The notes beneath the pieces are model-generated. The model ran no database searches. It was not told the DNA's origin and saw only the letters and a list, made by a program, of their open reading frames with translations. Below are positions 1-11,456 of a stretch of DNA of 64,000 bases, one piece after another (position 1 is the first letter of the stretch; the number at the start of each line of letters is the position of its first letter). The translations under genes and the position numbers were made by a program. This DNA comes from Pseudomonadota bacterium (GTDB taxonomy: Bacteria; Pseudomonadota; Gammaproteobacteria; Burkholderiales; Burkholderiaceae_C), in the NCBI GenBank assembly GCA_022566735.1, contig JADFIG010000001.1, positions 372,001 through 436,000 on the forward strand, written 5' to 3'.

Positions 1-967
1 CCGTTTCGCCGACCGCGTGGCGGTGATGGAGCACGGTGTCATCGTCGAAACCGGGCCGGTGGCCGAGGTCTTTGCCAAGCCGCAGCACGCTTACACGCGC
101 AAGCTGCTGGACAGCCGCCCGCGCCGTGACCCGCAGCCCTTGCCCGAGACCCAGGCGCCGCCGGTGATCTCCGCGCGGGGCTTGCGCGTGCGCTACCCGG
201 TGCCGCGACCGGGCCTGGCGGGCTGGTTCCGCGCGGGGCGGTTCGATGCGGTCAAGGATGTGTCCTTCGACGTGCCTGCGGGCCGCACGCTCGGGGTGAT
301 CGGCGAATCCGGCTCGGGCAAATCGACCCTGGCGCTGGCCACCCTGGGGCTGCAGGCGTGCGAGGGCGAGCTGTCGGTGGCCGGCGGGCGTTGGCGCTTC
401 CAGGCCGCGGCCGACCGGCCTTTGCGCCGCGCCGTGCAGGTCGTCTTCCAGGACCCGTTCTCCTCGCTGTCACCGCGCATGACGGTCGAAGAAATCGTCG
501 CGGAGGGGCTGGAGATCCACCAGCCCGAGCTGACGTCGGCACAGCGCCAGGCGCGTGTGCGCGCCGTGCTCGACGAGGTGGGCCTGAGCGAGGCGCAGTT
601 TCCGGGGCTGCTGCAACGCTACCCGCACGCGTTCTCGGGCGGGCAGCGCCAGCGCCTGGCCCTGGCGCGCGCCCTGGTGCTGGAGCCGCAGGTGCTGGTG
701 CTCGACGAGCCGACCAGCGCGCTGGACGTGACCATCCAGAAGCAGATCCTGACTTTGTTGCAGCGCCTGCAGCGCGAGCGCGGCTTGAGTTTCCTGCTCA
801 TCACGCACGATGTGGAGGTCGTCGCGGCGATGGCGCACGAGGTCATCGTGATGAAGTCCGGCGAGATCGTCGAGCACGGGCCCGCAGCGCAGGTGCTGGG
901 CGCGCCGGCGCACGCCTACACGCAAGGCCTGATCGCCGCCAGCCTGGTGACCGAGCCCTGGGCCTGA
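1..967 (+). CDS. Peptide ABC transporter, tandem ATP-binding protein (YejF-like), 5' truncated
   Basis: The reading frame is open from base 2, so the gene begins before the window. The first visible residues (RFADRVAVMEHG, then a PxHAYT motif) are the end of a first ABC domain. A short linker follows, then a complete second ABC domain: Walker A GESGSGKS near nt 302-325, signature FSGGQRQR near 634-657, Walker B VLVLDEPTSALD near 694-729, and the switch histidine in LLITHD. A second PAHAYTQ motif closes the protein. Two ATPase halves in one chain with these oligopeptide-type C-terminal motifs match the YejF/DppDF-fused family that energises import of peptides or microcin C-like compounds. The permease and binding-protein genes would lie upstream, outside the window. 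The exact substrate cannot be told. An in-frame GTG at 17 is not the true start. Confidence 0.9.
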   Translation, partial: RFADRVAVMEHGVIVETGPVAEVFAKPQHAYTRKLLDSRPRRDPQPLPETQAPPVISARGLRVRYPVPRPGLAGWFRAGRFDAVKDVSFDVPAGRTLGVIGESGSGKSTLALATLGLQACEGELSVAGGRWRFQAAADRPLRRAVQVVFQDPFSSLSPRMTVEEIVAEGLEIHQPELTSAQRQARVRAVLDEVGLSEAQFPGLLQRYPHAFSGGQRQRLALARALVLEPQVLVLDEPTSALDVTIQKQILTLLQRLQRERGLSFLLITHDVEVVAAMAHEVIVMKSGEIVEHGPAAQVLGAPAHAYTQGLIAASLVTEPWA

Positions 968-972
968 GCGCG

Positions 973-1266
973 TCAGATGCCCATCTTGCCCAGGCGGTCC
1001 ATCAGCTCGCGCAAGGTGCCCACCAGGTAGGGGTGCTCGGTCTCCAGCCGCGCTTCCAGCGTCCGGGCCAACTCGTTGATGTCTGCTTGTTCGCCCGTGG
1101 CTGGGGCGGCGGTCGCCGTTGAGGCCTCGCTGCCTTCTGCCAGCAGCCGGTGGATGTCCTGATCAAGGGCCTGCAAGGCTTGCTTGAGCGAGGCATCCAC
1201 CTGGGGGGCGGCCGAGAGCTCGGCGTGCAGGCGCTCCAGCAGCGCGCTCAGTTCCTGACGGTTCAT
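973..1266 (-). CDS. DUF4404 family protein
   Basis: A 97-residue acidic, helical protein without signal peptide or membrane segment. The N-terminus (MNRQELSALLERLHAEL) and the C-terminal block (LEARLETEHPYLVGTLREL) resemble the DUF4404 family, small proteobacterial proteins of unknown function. The start is supported by AAGGAG about nine bases upstream of the ATG. It converges with the ABC transporter gene, separated by five bases. The middle (about residues 45-60) is Ala/Thr-rich and probably a flexible linker. No function is proposed. Confidence 0.75.
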   Translation of the reverse strand: MNRQELSALLERLHAELSAAPQVDASLKQALQALDQDIHRLLAEGSEASTATAAPATGEQADINELARTLEARLETEHPYLVGTLRELMDRLGKMGI

Positions 1267-1407
1267 GGAAACGGTTCTCCTTGTCGGACCATTCTGCCAA
1301 GTCCCCGTCGGGATGCAAGCCAGCGGGGCCGGTGTGTGTGGCGGATGTGACCCACCTCACGGCTGGGGCCCTGTCCACCGTGCCCACAGCGTGCGCCGAT
1401 GGTCGCC

Positions 1408-2193
1408 TCAAGCCCGGGCCTGCAGCACGCCGCCCTGCATGTCGCCGCGGTGCTGGTCGTAGAGCCGCCGCACCCAGGCCATGGCCGGGCGCTCGGCCCA
1501 GGCGGCCAGGGCGCCGCGCATGCCCTCCTGGTAGGCTGGATCGCCATAGACCGGGTGCTGGCGCGGGCAGGCCAGCGGGGCCAGCAGGGACGCGGCGGTG
1601 ATGTCGGCCACGGTGAGCGCCTCGCCCACCAGGTGGCGGCGGCCATCGGCGATTTCGCGGTCCAGCCACTCCACCGCCAGGCGGATGCGGTCCTCGGCCA
1701 GGGCCACGCGCGCCGGGTTGATCGCCAGCTTGCGGCGGAAGGCCCAGCGCAACACCGGGTAGCCCAGGCGGATGGCCGTGGCCTGCCAGGGCGGGGCATG
1801 GTCGGTCCACAGCTTGACGATGTGCGCGTCCGACACGCCGAAGCTGTGCGCGTACAGGTAACGGGCCACGTCCTTGCCGATGGCGTCGAAACGCTGTTCG
1901 ACCTCGCGCAAGGCGGCCTCGTGCTCGCAAGGCATCAGGGGCAGGGGGCCGCGCTCCTGCTGCAGCCAGCGCAGGATGCGGGGGCTGTCCTGGATGGCTT
2001 GCGTGTCCGAGCGCACGATGGGCAGCGTGGTCTGGCCGCGCCCGCTCATGCGCAGGGCCGGGGCGATGTGGAAAGCCGGGCTGAGGCAGACCTCGCGGTA
2101 GGGGATGCCGCTGGCGTCCAGCGTCCAGCGGATCTTCTCGCTGTAGTGCGACATGGCGAAGGTGTAGAGCGTCAGGGGCGTGGGGCGCTTCAT
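1408..2193 (-). CDS. Glutathione S-transferase family protein
   Basis: A 261-residue soluble protein. Residues 1-85 have a thioredoxin-like GST N-terminal fold: LTLYTFAMSHYSEKIRWTLD carries the usual active-site region with Ser/Tyr, the cis-proline motif is in TLPIV, and QDSPRILRWL is the glutathione-binding SNAIL/TRAIL-like turn. The C-terminal helical domain includes LTVADITAASLL, the N-capping box of GSTs (ADIT). It is longer than the usual 200-220 residues, mainly in the helical half. It is transcribed divergently from the GlxA-type regulator gene. The specific substrate is unknown. Confidence 0.85.
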   Translation of the reverse strand: MKRPTPLTLYTFAMSHYSEKIRWTLDASGIPYREVCLSPAFHIAPALRMSGRGQTTLPIVRSDTQAIQDSPRILRWLQQERGPLPLMPCEHEAALREVEQRFDAIGKDVARYLYAHSFGVSDAHIVKLWTDHAPPWQATAIRLGYPVLRWAFRRKLAINPARVALAEDRIRLAVEWLDREIADGRRHLVGEALTVADITAASLLAPLACPRQHPVYGDPAYQEGMRGALAAWAERPAMAWVRRLYDQHRGDMQGGVLQARA

Positions 2194-2342
2194 GGTGGGC
2201 AGCGGTGGACATCGGTGGGCCGGGGCAGGGCGCAGAACATGAACGCATGAACACGCCCGGGCTGGTGATTGTTCGCAAGCGAGCGCACCCGCGCCATTGT
2301 CGTCAATGACATCTTTGAGGCCGATGTGGTCAAATCGGTCGG

Positions 2343-3326
2343 ATGCATGCCCTCCCGTCCGCCGCCCCGTGGGTGCACCGCGTGGCCGTCATCCTCTGCC
2401 CCCAGCACAGCCTGGGCAGCCTGGGCCTGGTGCTGGACGTGTTCCGCATGGCCAACCAGTTGCCGGGCGGGCACCGCTTCGAGTTGCTGCGTCTCAGCGA
2501 GGACGGGCGGCCGCTGGCGCATCCCGACGGGGTGCTGGCGGTCGATGGCGGGCCCGAACGCCTGCAGGAGGCCGACCTGGTGGTGATCCCCTCGCTGTGG
2601 ACGGCCGGGCCTGCCGCGGTCGCCAGCCACCCGCGGGTCATCGAGGCTTTGCGGACCCTGCCTGCCGCCATCCGGGTGGCCACGCTGTGCTCCGGCGTGT
2701 ACCTGCTGGCGGCGACGGGGCGCCTGGACGGGCGGGCCGCCACCACCCACTGGGCGCTGGCCGAGGATCTGCAGCGGCGCCACCCCGAGGTGCAGGTGGA
2801 TGCCGAGCGCAACCTCGTCCAGAACGAGGCGCTGCTGTGTTCGGGGGGCTCCTTGGCCGGGGTGGATGCCTGCCTGCGCGCCGTGCAGTCCCTGACCGAC
2901 CGCGACACCGCGCGGGCCCTGGCCCGCCTGCTGGTCACGCCGCTGGAGCGGGGGCCGCAGACGCTGTACATGCCGCCGCCAGGCTGGCGCCGCCATGCCG
3001 ATGCGGACATCCGCCGCCTGCAGGACCGCCTGGAGGCCGACATCGCCGCCCCCCTGTCGCTGCAGGCCCTGGCCGAGGCCATCCACGTGAGCGCGCGCAC
3101 CTTGCAGCGCCGCTTCCTGGCCGCCACCGGGACCACGCCGCTGCGCTACCAGCAGGCCCTGCGCCTGGCCCGCGCCCAGGCCTTGCTGGAAGCGGCGCGC
3201 CTGCCGGTGGCCGAGGTGGCCGAGGCCGTGGGTTACGCCGACCGCGTGGCCTTTGGGCGGCTGTTCAAGCGGCACACCGGCCTGACGCCCGCGGCCTGGC
3301 GGCAGCGCCACCAGCCCCGTGCCTGA
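2343..3326 (+). CDS. GlxA family transcriptional regulator (DJ-1/PfpI plus AraC domains)
   Basis: A 327-residue protein with two domains. Residues about 15-190 form a DJ-1/PfpI-like amidotransferase fold, with the nucleophile-elbow-like segment ATLCSGVYLLA, TTHWALA and CSGGSLAGVD. Residues about 220-320 form an AraC-type double helix-turn-helix: LSLQALAEAIHVSARTLQR is the first HTH, and VAEVAEAVGYADRVAFGRLF with GLTPAAWR the second. This architecture is that of GlxA/FtrA/CdhR-type regulators, which often control amine or amino-acid catabolism. No adjacent catabolic operon identifies its target. The start at the ATG at 2343 is likely; the Shine-Dalgarno is weak. A terminator-like hairpin shared with fabI lies just downstream. 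Confidence 0.9.
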   Translation: MHALPSAAPWVHRVAVILCPQHSLGSLGLVLDVFRMANQLPGGHRFELLRLSEDGRPLAHPDGVLAVDGGPERLQEADLVVIPSLWTAGPAAVASHPRVIEALRTLPAAIRVATLCSGVYLLAATGRLDGRAATTHWALAEDLQRRHPEVQVDAERNLVQNEALLCSGGSLAGVDACLRAVQSLTDRDTARALARLLVTPLERGPQTLYMPPPGWRRHADADIRRLQDRLEADIAAPLSLQALAEAIHVSARTLQRRFLAATGTTPLRYQQALRLARAQALLEAARLPVAEVAEAVGYADRVAFGRLFKRHTGLTPAAWRQRHQPRA

Positions 3327-3362
3327 GTTGCGGGCGTACTGCGGGCCTGGCGTGCGGGCATG

Positions 3363-3383
3363 AAAAAAGGGCCCGGAGGCCCT
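3363..3383 (-). terminator. Rho-independent terminator for fabI
   Basis: Read on the minus strand, a perfect six-pair stem AGGGCC/GGCCCT with a TCCG loop is followed by a run of six T's (the A-run at 3363-3368 on the plus strand). It lies about 75 bases past the fabI stop. On the plus strand there is no T-run, so it would not terminate the GlxA-type gene. Confidence 0.75.
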
Positions 3384-3394
3384 GGGTGGTGGAG

Positions 3395-3451
3395 ACCGAT
3401 CGGGTCAGCCTCGGGGCGAGCCCCGTTGGCGCCGATGTCCGGTCGATCGGT
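3395..3451. repeat. Nested inverted repeat between the GlxA-type gene and fabI
   Basis: Outer arms ACCGATCG (3395-3402) and CGATCGGT (3444-3451) are perfect complements, and an inner stem CGGGG/CCCCG (3412-3416, 3421-3425) has a four-base CGAG loop. It lies in the 3' untranslated region of fabI, between the stop codon and the terminator. It could be an RNA-stabilising structure; its role is unknown. Confidence 0.55.
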
Positions 3452-3457
3452 CCGCCA

Positions 3458-4249
3458 TCACTCGGCGATGTCGCCCACGCCACCCATGACGTGGCTGAAG
3501 CCGCCGTCCACGTAGGTGATCTCGGAGGTCACGCCCGCGGCCAGGTCGGACAGCATGAAGGCGGCCACATTGCCGACGTCCTCGATGGTGACGTTGCGGC
3601 GCAGCGGCGCGTTCTGCTCGACCACGCTGAGGATCTTGCCGAAGCCCTTGATGCCCGAGGCGGCCAGCGTCTTGATCGGGCCGGCCGAGATGCCGTTGAC
3701 GCGGATGCCCTTGGGGCCCAGGCTGGCGGCGGTGTAGCGCACGCTGGCTTCCAGCGAGGCCTTGGCCAGGCCCATGGTGTTGTAGGCCGGCACGATGCGG
3801 TCGGCGCCCAGGTAGGACAGCGTCAGCAGCGCGGCCTGCGGGTTCAGGTAGGGCAGGGCCGCCTTGGCCATGGCCGGGAAGCTGTAGGCCGAGATGTCGT
3901 GGGCGATGCGGAAGCCCTCGCGCGACAGGCCTTCCAGGAAGTCCCCGGCGATGGCCTCGCGCGGGGCGAAACCGATGGAGTGCACGAAGCCGTCGAAGGT
4001 GGGCCAGGCCTTGGCCAGATCGGCGAACATGGCGGCGATCTGCTCGTCGCTGCTGACGTCGCAGTCAAAGATCAGTTCGGAATTGAATTCCTTGGCGAAC
4101 TCGGTGATCCGGTCCTTGAAGCGCTCGCCCACGTAGCTGAAGGCGAGTTCGGCACCTTCGCGCTGGCATGCTTTGGCGATGCCGTAGGCGATGGAACGGT
4201 TGGACAGCAGGCCCGTGATCAACAGGCGTTTGCCGGCGAGAAATCCCAT
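3458..4249 (-). CDS. fabI: Enoyl-[acyl-carrier-protein] reductase FabI
   Basis: A 263-residue short-chain dehydrogenase-type enzyme that reduces trans-2-enoyl-ACP with NADH in the last step of the fatty-acid elongation cycle. The N-terminal nucleotide-binding motif is [13 protein letters not shown]. The catalytic residues fall at the same numbers as in E. coli FabI: Tyr146, Tyr156 and Lys163 (YNTMGLAK). The C-terminus has [11 protein letters not shown]. The frame is open for 100 codons upstream, but the ATG at 4249 is chosen because GGAG precedes it by four bases and the protein then begins exactly at the family start (MGFLAGKR). It stands alone here, about 50 kb from the main fatty-acid synthesis cluster in the window. 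Confidence 0.95.
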   Translation of the reverse strand: MGFLAGKRLLITGLLSNRSIAYGIAKACQREGAELAFSYVGERFKDRITEFAKEFNSELIFDCDVSSDEQIAAMFADLAKAWPTFDGFVHSIGFAPREAIAGDFLEGLSREGFRIAHDISAYSFPAMAKAALPYLNPQAALLTLSYLGADRIVPAYNTMGLAKASLEASVRYTAASLGPKGIRVNGISAGPIKTLAASGIKGFGKILSVVEQNAPLRRNVTIEDVGNVAAFMLSDLAAGVTSEITYVDGGFSHVMGGVGDIAE

Positions 4250-4329
4250 GGGGTCTCCAGATGAGGTCATTAACCAGCGGCGGATTTTCGCACGGACACG
4301 GCCCCTGCACAGAATTTCGGGCACAAGCC

Positions 4330-4358
4330 TTGCTGCGGCGCGCGCATCGGGGTAAAAT
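4330..4358 (+). promoter_or_regulatory. Sigma-70 promoter of the rimP-nusA-infB operon
   Basis: TTGCTG at 4330-4335 and TAAAAT at 4353-4358 are separated by exactly 17 bases, a good sigma-70 match. Transcription would start near 4365, giving a leader of about 235 bases before rimP. It also diverges from fabI. Confidence 0.7.
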
Positions 4359-4364
4359 GTGAGA

Positions 4365-4599
4365 TTGGCTGCTTTTGGTGGTGCCTGTCGTGTCTGAGTT
4401 GGTTGAGCGTGGCTTTGAGAGCTTGCTTGGCCCCAGGTGCGTTGGGACGCCTCGGAGGCGGTTCGTCTCGTGTGTGTCACCTGTGCGTGGCGCCGGGCCG
4501 GGTTTGATCCGGCGTGCGGTGCGGCGTGCGGGCCGAATGGGCGGATCACTCCAGCCCTTTTTTTTTGCTTGACTCTCTTTTTGGACGCCTCTGGATCGG
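4365..4599 (+). promoter_or_regulatory. rimP operon 5' leader with candidate attenuator
   Basis: The stretch between fabI and rimP holds no convincing gene. It is transcribed from the promoter at 4330-4358 and is rich in G/U-rich potential stems. It ends in a strong intrinsic-terminator-like hairpin 34 bases before the rimP start. No tRNA cloverleaf was recognised, unlike E. coli, where a tRNA gene precedes rimP. Attenuator-like rimP leaders have been described bioinformatically in other proteobacteria, so a transcription-attenuation role is plausible, but I cannot align it to a known family here. Confidence 0.5.
4539..4566 (+). terminator. Terminator-like hairpin in the rimP leader
   Basis: GGGCGGA (4539-4545), a TCAC loop, then TCC-A-GCCC (4550-4557) forms a seven-pair stem with one bulged A, followed by nine consecutive T's (4558-4566). 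It lies inside the operon leader rather than at the end of a gene, so readthrough or antitermination is required for rimP expression from the upstream promoter. Confidence 0.75.
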
Positions 4600-5253
4600 A
4601 TGACCTGGCTGAATGTCGTTGAAACCACCGTGACCGGTCTGGGTTACGAGCTTGTGGACTGCGAGCGCAGTTCGCACGGGTTGCTGCGCGTCTACATCGA
4701 CCGCCTGCCCGATGGCGCCTACGACCTGCCCGGGGACCTGGTCACCGTGGACGATTGCGAAAAGGTCACCCGGCAGCTGCAATACGCCCTGGAGACGGTC
4801 GACGCCGACTACAGCCGCCTGGAAGTGTCCTCGCCCGGCGTGGACCGCCCGCTGAAGACGCCCGCGCATTTCGCGCGCTTCCTGGGTGAGCAGGTCGAGA
4901 TCTCGTTGAAGGCCCCGTTCAAGGGCCGCAAGAAATACAGCGGCGTGCTGTGCACGTCGCAAGACGGTGACGAAGCCGCCATGGCCGCAGGCCAGGCCTG
5001 GGGCCTGGTGCTCAAGCCGGCCGATGCCGACAAGCCGCTGTCCAAGACAGCCGCCAAGAAGCTGGCCAAAGATCAAGCCGCGGGCATCGCTGCACCGCAG
5101 GATGTGTATGAAGTTTTAGGTTTCACGCTCGATGAAATCCGCGAGGCCCGTCTGGTGCCGGAAGTGAGTTTCAAGGGTCGTGTGCGCCGGGCGGCAACCC
5201 CGGCAGACGTTGCCGTCGATGAGGCGCAAGAACTCGGAGGTCAGAACAAATGA
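4600..5253 (+). CDS. rimP: Ribosome maturation factor RimP
   Basis: A 217-residue cytoplasmic protein needed for 30S subunit maturation. The N-terminal alpha/beta domain contains [10 protein letters not shown], the [10 protein letters not shown] helix and the characteristic [12 protein letters not shown] motif near residues 74-85. A C-terminal Sm-like beta domain follows ([11 protein letters not shown]). It is longer than E. coli RimP (about 150 residues): an insertion around residues 120-165 and a charged C-terminal tail account for the difference. Its stop overlaps the nusA start (ATGA), indicating translational coupling. The ATG at 4600 follows the leader's T-run by 33 bases. Confidence 0.95.
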   Translation: MTWLNVVETTVTGLGYELVDCERSSHGLLRVYIDRLPDGAYDLPGDLVTVDDCEKVTRQLQYALETVDADYSRLEVSSPGVDRPLKTPAHFARFLGEQVEISLKAPFKGRKKYSGVLCTSQDGDEAAMAAGQAWGLVLKPADADKPLSKTAAKKLAKDQAAGIAAPQDVYEVLGFTLDEIREARLVPEVSFKGRVRRAATPADVAVDEAQELGGQNK

Positions 5254-6725
5254 ATCGTGAACTGTTGATGCTGGTGGACGCCATCTCCCGAGAGAAGAGC
5301 GTGGACCGTGACGTGGTGTTCGGCGCCGTCGAATCCGCCCTGGCCTCTGCCACCAAGAAGCTCTACCAGGGCGAGGTCGACATCCGTGTGTCGATCGACC
5401 GTGACAGCGGCGTCTACGAGACCTTCCGCCGCTGGCTGGTCGTGCCCGACGAGGCCGGCCTGCAGAACCCGGAAGCCGAAGAAATCCTGTCCGACGCCAT
5501 CGACCGCATCGCCGACATCGAGGTGGGCGACTACATCGAAGAGTCCATCGAGTCCGTGCCCATCGGCCGCATCGGTGCGCAGGCCGCCAAGCAGGTCATC
5601 CTGCAGAAGATCCGCGACGCCGAGCGCGAGCAGCTGCTCAACGACTTCCTGTCGCGCGGCGAGAAGGTCTTCGTGGGCACCGTCAAGCGCCTGGACAAGG
5701 GCGACATCATCGTCGAGTCCGGCCGCGTCGAAGGCCGCCTCAAGCGCGGCGAGATGATCCCCAAGGAAAACCTGCGCTCGGGCGACCGCGTGCGCGCTTT
5801 CATCCTCGGCGTGGACCCGACCCAGCGCGGCCCCCAGATCATGCTGTCGCGCTCGTCGCCCGACTTCATGGTCGAGCTGTTCCGCCAGGAAGTGCCCGAG
5901 ATCGAGCAAGGCCTGCTGGAGATCAAGAGCTGCGCCCGTGACAGCGGCTCGCGCGCCAAGATCGCCGTGCTGTCGCACGACAAGCGCGTCGACCCCATCG
6001 GCACCTGCGTGGGTGTGCGCGGTTCGCGCGTCACCGCCGTGACCAACGAGCTCGCCGGCGAGCGCGTGGACATCGTGCTGTGGTCGGAAGACCCCGCCCA
6101 GTTCGTGATCGGCGCGCTGGCCCCGGCCAACGTGCAGTCCATCTTCGTGGACGAAGAAAAGCACGCCATGGACGTGGTGGTCGACGAGGAGAACCTCGCC
6201 ATCGCCATCGGCCGCGGCGGCCAGAACGTGCGCCTGGCCTCGGACCTGACCGGCTGGCGCATCAACATCATGACGGCCGAGGAATCGGCCCAGAAACAGG
6301 CGGTCGAGTCCGACTCCATCCGCAAGCTCTTCGTCGAGAAGCTCGACGTGGACGAGGAAGTCGCCGACATCCTGATCGCCGAAGGTTTCACCAGCCTGGA
6401 AGAAGTGGCCTATGTGCCGCTGCAGGAAATGCTGGAGATCGAATCCTTCGACGAAGACACGGTCAACGAACTGCGCACCCGTGCCAAGGACGCGTTGCTG
6501 ACCATGGAAATTGCCAAGGAAGAAGAGGTCGAAGCCCTGTCGGAAAGCCTCAAGGGGCTGGATGGCCTGACGCCGGAGCTGATCGCCAGCCTGGCCGATG
6601 CCGGCATCCACACCCGTGACGACCTGGCCGACCTCGCTGTGGACGAGCTGACCGAGATCACAGGTGTGACCGAGGATCAGGCGCGCGCGCTCATCATCAA
6701 GGCCCGCGAACACTGGTTTGCCTGA
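5250..6725 (+). CDS. nusA: Transcription termination/antitermination protein NusA
   Basis: A 491-residue RNA-polymerase-associated factor that modulates pausing, termination and antitermination. Domains in order: N-terminal RNAP-binding domain (1-130), S1 domain (about 135-200; [15 protein letters not shown]), KH1 (about 230-275; [16 protein letters not shown]), KH2 (about 300-345; [15 protein letters not shown]), and two acidic C-terminal repeats with helix-hairpin-helix-like motifs (about 365-490; [13 protein letters not shown] and [13 protein letters not shown]). The length matches the proteobacterial family with both C-terminal repeats. The start overlaps the rimP stop by four bases. Confidence 0.97.
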   Translation: MNRELLMLVDAISREKSVDRDVVFGAVESALASATKKLYQGEVDIRVSIDRDSGVYETFRRWLVVPDEAGLQNPEAEEILSDAIDRIADIEVGDYIEESIESVPIGRIGAQAAKQVILQKIRDAEREQLLNDFLSRGEKVFVGTVKRLDKGDIIVESGRVEGRLKRGEMIPKENLRSGDRVRAFILGVDPTQRGPQIMLSRSSPDFMVELFRQEVPEIEQGLLEIKSCARDSGSRAKIAVLSHDKRVDPIGTCVGVRGSRVTAVTNELAGERVDIVLWSEDPAQFVIGALAPANVQSIFVDEEKHAMDVVVDEENLAIAIGRGGQNVRLASDLTGWRINIMTAEESAQKQAVESDSIRKLFVEKLDVDEEVADILIAEGFTSLEEVAYVPLQEMLEIESFDEDTVNELRTRAKDALLTMEIAKEEEVEALSESLKGLDGLTPELIASLADAGIHTRDDLADLAVDELTEITGVTEDQARALIIKAREHWFA

Positions 6726-6795
6726 ACCCTGCCAGAACCCGCCCGACCACCGCATCGACACCATTCACGCAAGCTCAATCGCAAGGATCTACACA

Positions 6796-9840
<3,045 letters not shown>

Positions 9841-9863
9841 ACCACAGCGGCTGCCCCCGTCCC

Positions 9864-9916
9864 AGGGCCTGTGCCAGGCCCTGCCCGAACCCCCGCCTGA
9901 ACCCCAGGCGGGGTTT
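9864..9916 (+). terminator. Tandem hairpins between infB and rbfA
   Basis: A perfect eight-pair stem AGGGCCTG/CAGGCCCT (9864-9871, 9875-9882) has a three-base loop. It is followed by a perfect nine-pair stem CCCCGCCTG/CAGGCGGGG (9891-9899, 9905-9913) and TTTG. The T-tract is only three long, so this is either a partial terminator or an RNA-processing/stability element that lowers rbfA-truB expression relative to infB. Confidence 0.55.
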
Positions 9917-9951
9917 GTGCTTCGGGGCACCCTTCATGAGCTGACGACACC

Positions 9952-10347
9952 ATGCGCCACAAACGTTCCACTCCCAACCGCAGCAACCGCGTCGCCGACC
10001 AGATCCAGCGCGATGTGGCCGAGCTCATCCGCGAGCTCAAGGACCCGCGCATCGGCATGGTCACCATCCAGAGCGTCGAGGTCACGCCGGACTACGCCCA
10101 CGCCAAGGTGTTCTTCTCGCTGCTCATCGGTGACCCCGCCGAATGCGAGGCCGCCCTGAACGAGGCCGCGGGTTTCCTGCGCAACAGCCTGTTCAAGCGC
10201 CTGCAGATCCACACCGTGCCGACGCTGCATTTCCACTTCGACCGCACCACCGAGCGTGCGGCCGAGCTCAGCGCCCTGATCAACCGCGCCGTCGCGGACA
10301 AGGCCAAGGACGCGGACGAAGCCGGCCCGGAGGCAAGCAAGCCGTGA
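9952..10347 (+). CDS. rbfA: 30S ribosome-binding factor RbfA
   Basis: A 131-residue protein with a single KH-like domain that binds the 30S subunit and assists 16S rRNA 5'-end maturation. Family blocks are visible: [43 protein letters not shown] and the C-terminal [11 protein letters not shown] charged tail of about 20 residues follows. It lies 111 bases after infB behind two hairpins, and its stop overlaps the truB GTG (GTGA). Confidence 0.95.
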   Translation: MRHKRSTPNRSNRVADQIQRDVAELIRELKDPRIGMVTIQSVEVTPDYAHAKVFFSLLIGDPAECEAALNEAAGFLRNSLFKRLQIHTVPTLHFHFDRTTERAAELSALINRAVADKAKDADEAGPEASKP

Positions 10348-11435
10348 GCGCATCACCGGTTCAGCGCATGGACGAAGCACAGGCGGTCGACCGGGTCGAC
10401 GCGCCAGCGCCGTCGCGCGCTGGCCATGCCGGTGCGCGCGTGCCTGGGGCGCCGCGTCCGCCGCGTCTGCCTCGCCGCCACCTGCACGGCGTCATCCTGC
10501 TGGACAAGCCGCTGGGGCTTTCCAGCAACGACGCCTTGCAGAAGGTCAAGCGCCTGCTGCGCGCCGAAAAGGCCGGCCACACCGGCACACTGGATCCGCT
10601 GGCCACCGGCCTGCTGCCGCTGTGCTTTGGCGCGGCCACGAAGTTTTCCCAGGTGTCGCTGGACGCCGACAAGCGCTACACCGCGACCCTGAAGCTGGGC
10701 CAGACCACCGCCAGCGGCGATGCCGAGGGCGAGGTGCTGCGCACCCGCGAGGTCGTGCCCGAGATGCGGGCGCCTGAGCGCCTGCGCGCGGCCTGCGACG
10801 CTTTCACCGGCGAGATCGAGCAGGTGCCGCCCATGCACTCGGCGCTCAAGCACCAGGGCAGGGCGCTGTACGAGTACGCCCGCGAGGGCGTGGAGGTCGA
10901 GCGCGCGCCACGCCGCGTGACGATTCACGGCATTGACATCCTGAGCGTGCAAGGTGACGTGCTGGAGATCGACGTGCGTTGCAGCAAGGGCACCTACATC
11001 CGCACCCTGGCGCAGGACATCGGCGAGCACCTGGGCTGTGGCGCCCACCTGATCGGCCTGCGGCGCACCGGCAGCGGTGGCGTGGGCCTGCACGGCGCCG
11101 TGACGCTGGAGGCGCTGCAAGCCATGAGCGAGGCCGAACGCGATGCCCTCCTGCTGCCTGCCGACGTGCTGCTGTCCGACTGGCCGGACGTGGTGCTGAG
11201 CGAGGCCGATGCCGGCCGCTTCCTCAGTGGCATGCGCCGCCGCCTGACCCTGCCCGATGCCCCGCTGGTGCGGGTCTATGGCCCGCTGCCGTCGCCGACG
11301 GCCGCACCCGAACGCCGCGTGCTGCTGGGCAGCGCGCACATCCAGGCCGGTGAGCTCATCCCCACCCGCCTGCTCAGCCCCCTGGAAGTGCAGGGCATGC
11401 TGAGCCAGGCTGCCGTGCCTGACCAACCGATTTGA
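10344..11435 (+). CDS. truB: tRNA pseudouridine(55) synthase TruB
   Basis: A 363-residue enzyme that makes pseudouridine 55 in the T-loop of tRNAs. The catalytic aspartate is Asp84 in [12 protein letters not shown]. Other TruB motifs are [33 protein letters not shown] and [13 protein letters not shown], and a C-terminal PUA-like domain follows. The start is the GTG at 10344, overlapping the rbfA stop, with GGAGG about ten bases upstream. The first 45 residues before the conserved core are Ala/Pro/Arg-rich and not conserved. An ATG eight codons further is an alternative start. Confidence 0.93.
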   Translation: MSASPVQRMDEAQAVDRVDAPAPSRAGHAGARVPGAPRPPRLPRRHLHGVILLDKPLGLSSNDALQKVKRLLRAEKAGHTGTLDPLATGLLPLCFGAATKFSQVSLDADKRYTATLKLGQTTASGDAEGEVLRTREVVPEMRAPERLRAACDAFTGEIEQVPPMHSALKHQGRALYEYAREGVEVERAPRRVTIHGIDILSVQGDVLEIDVRCSKGTYIRTLAQDIGEHLGCGAHLIGLRRTGSGGVGLHGAVTLEALQAMSEAERDALLLPADVLLSDWPDVVLSEADAGRFLSGMRRRLTLPDAPLVRVYGPLPSPTAAPERRVLLGSAHIQAGELIPTRLLSPLEVQGMLSQAAVPDQPI

Positions 11436-11456
11436 TTTCAGACGAGTGAGATTCCC

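Noticed and set aside
4365-4540. A tRNA gene upstream of rimP, as in E. coli
   Set aside because: No cloverleaf with a T-arm GTTCRA motif and a matching acceptor stem could be found.
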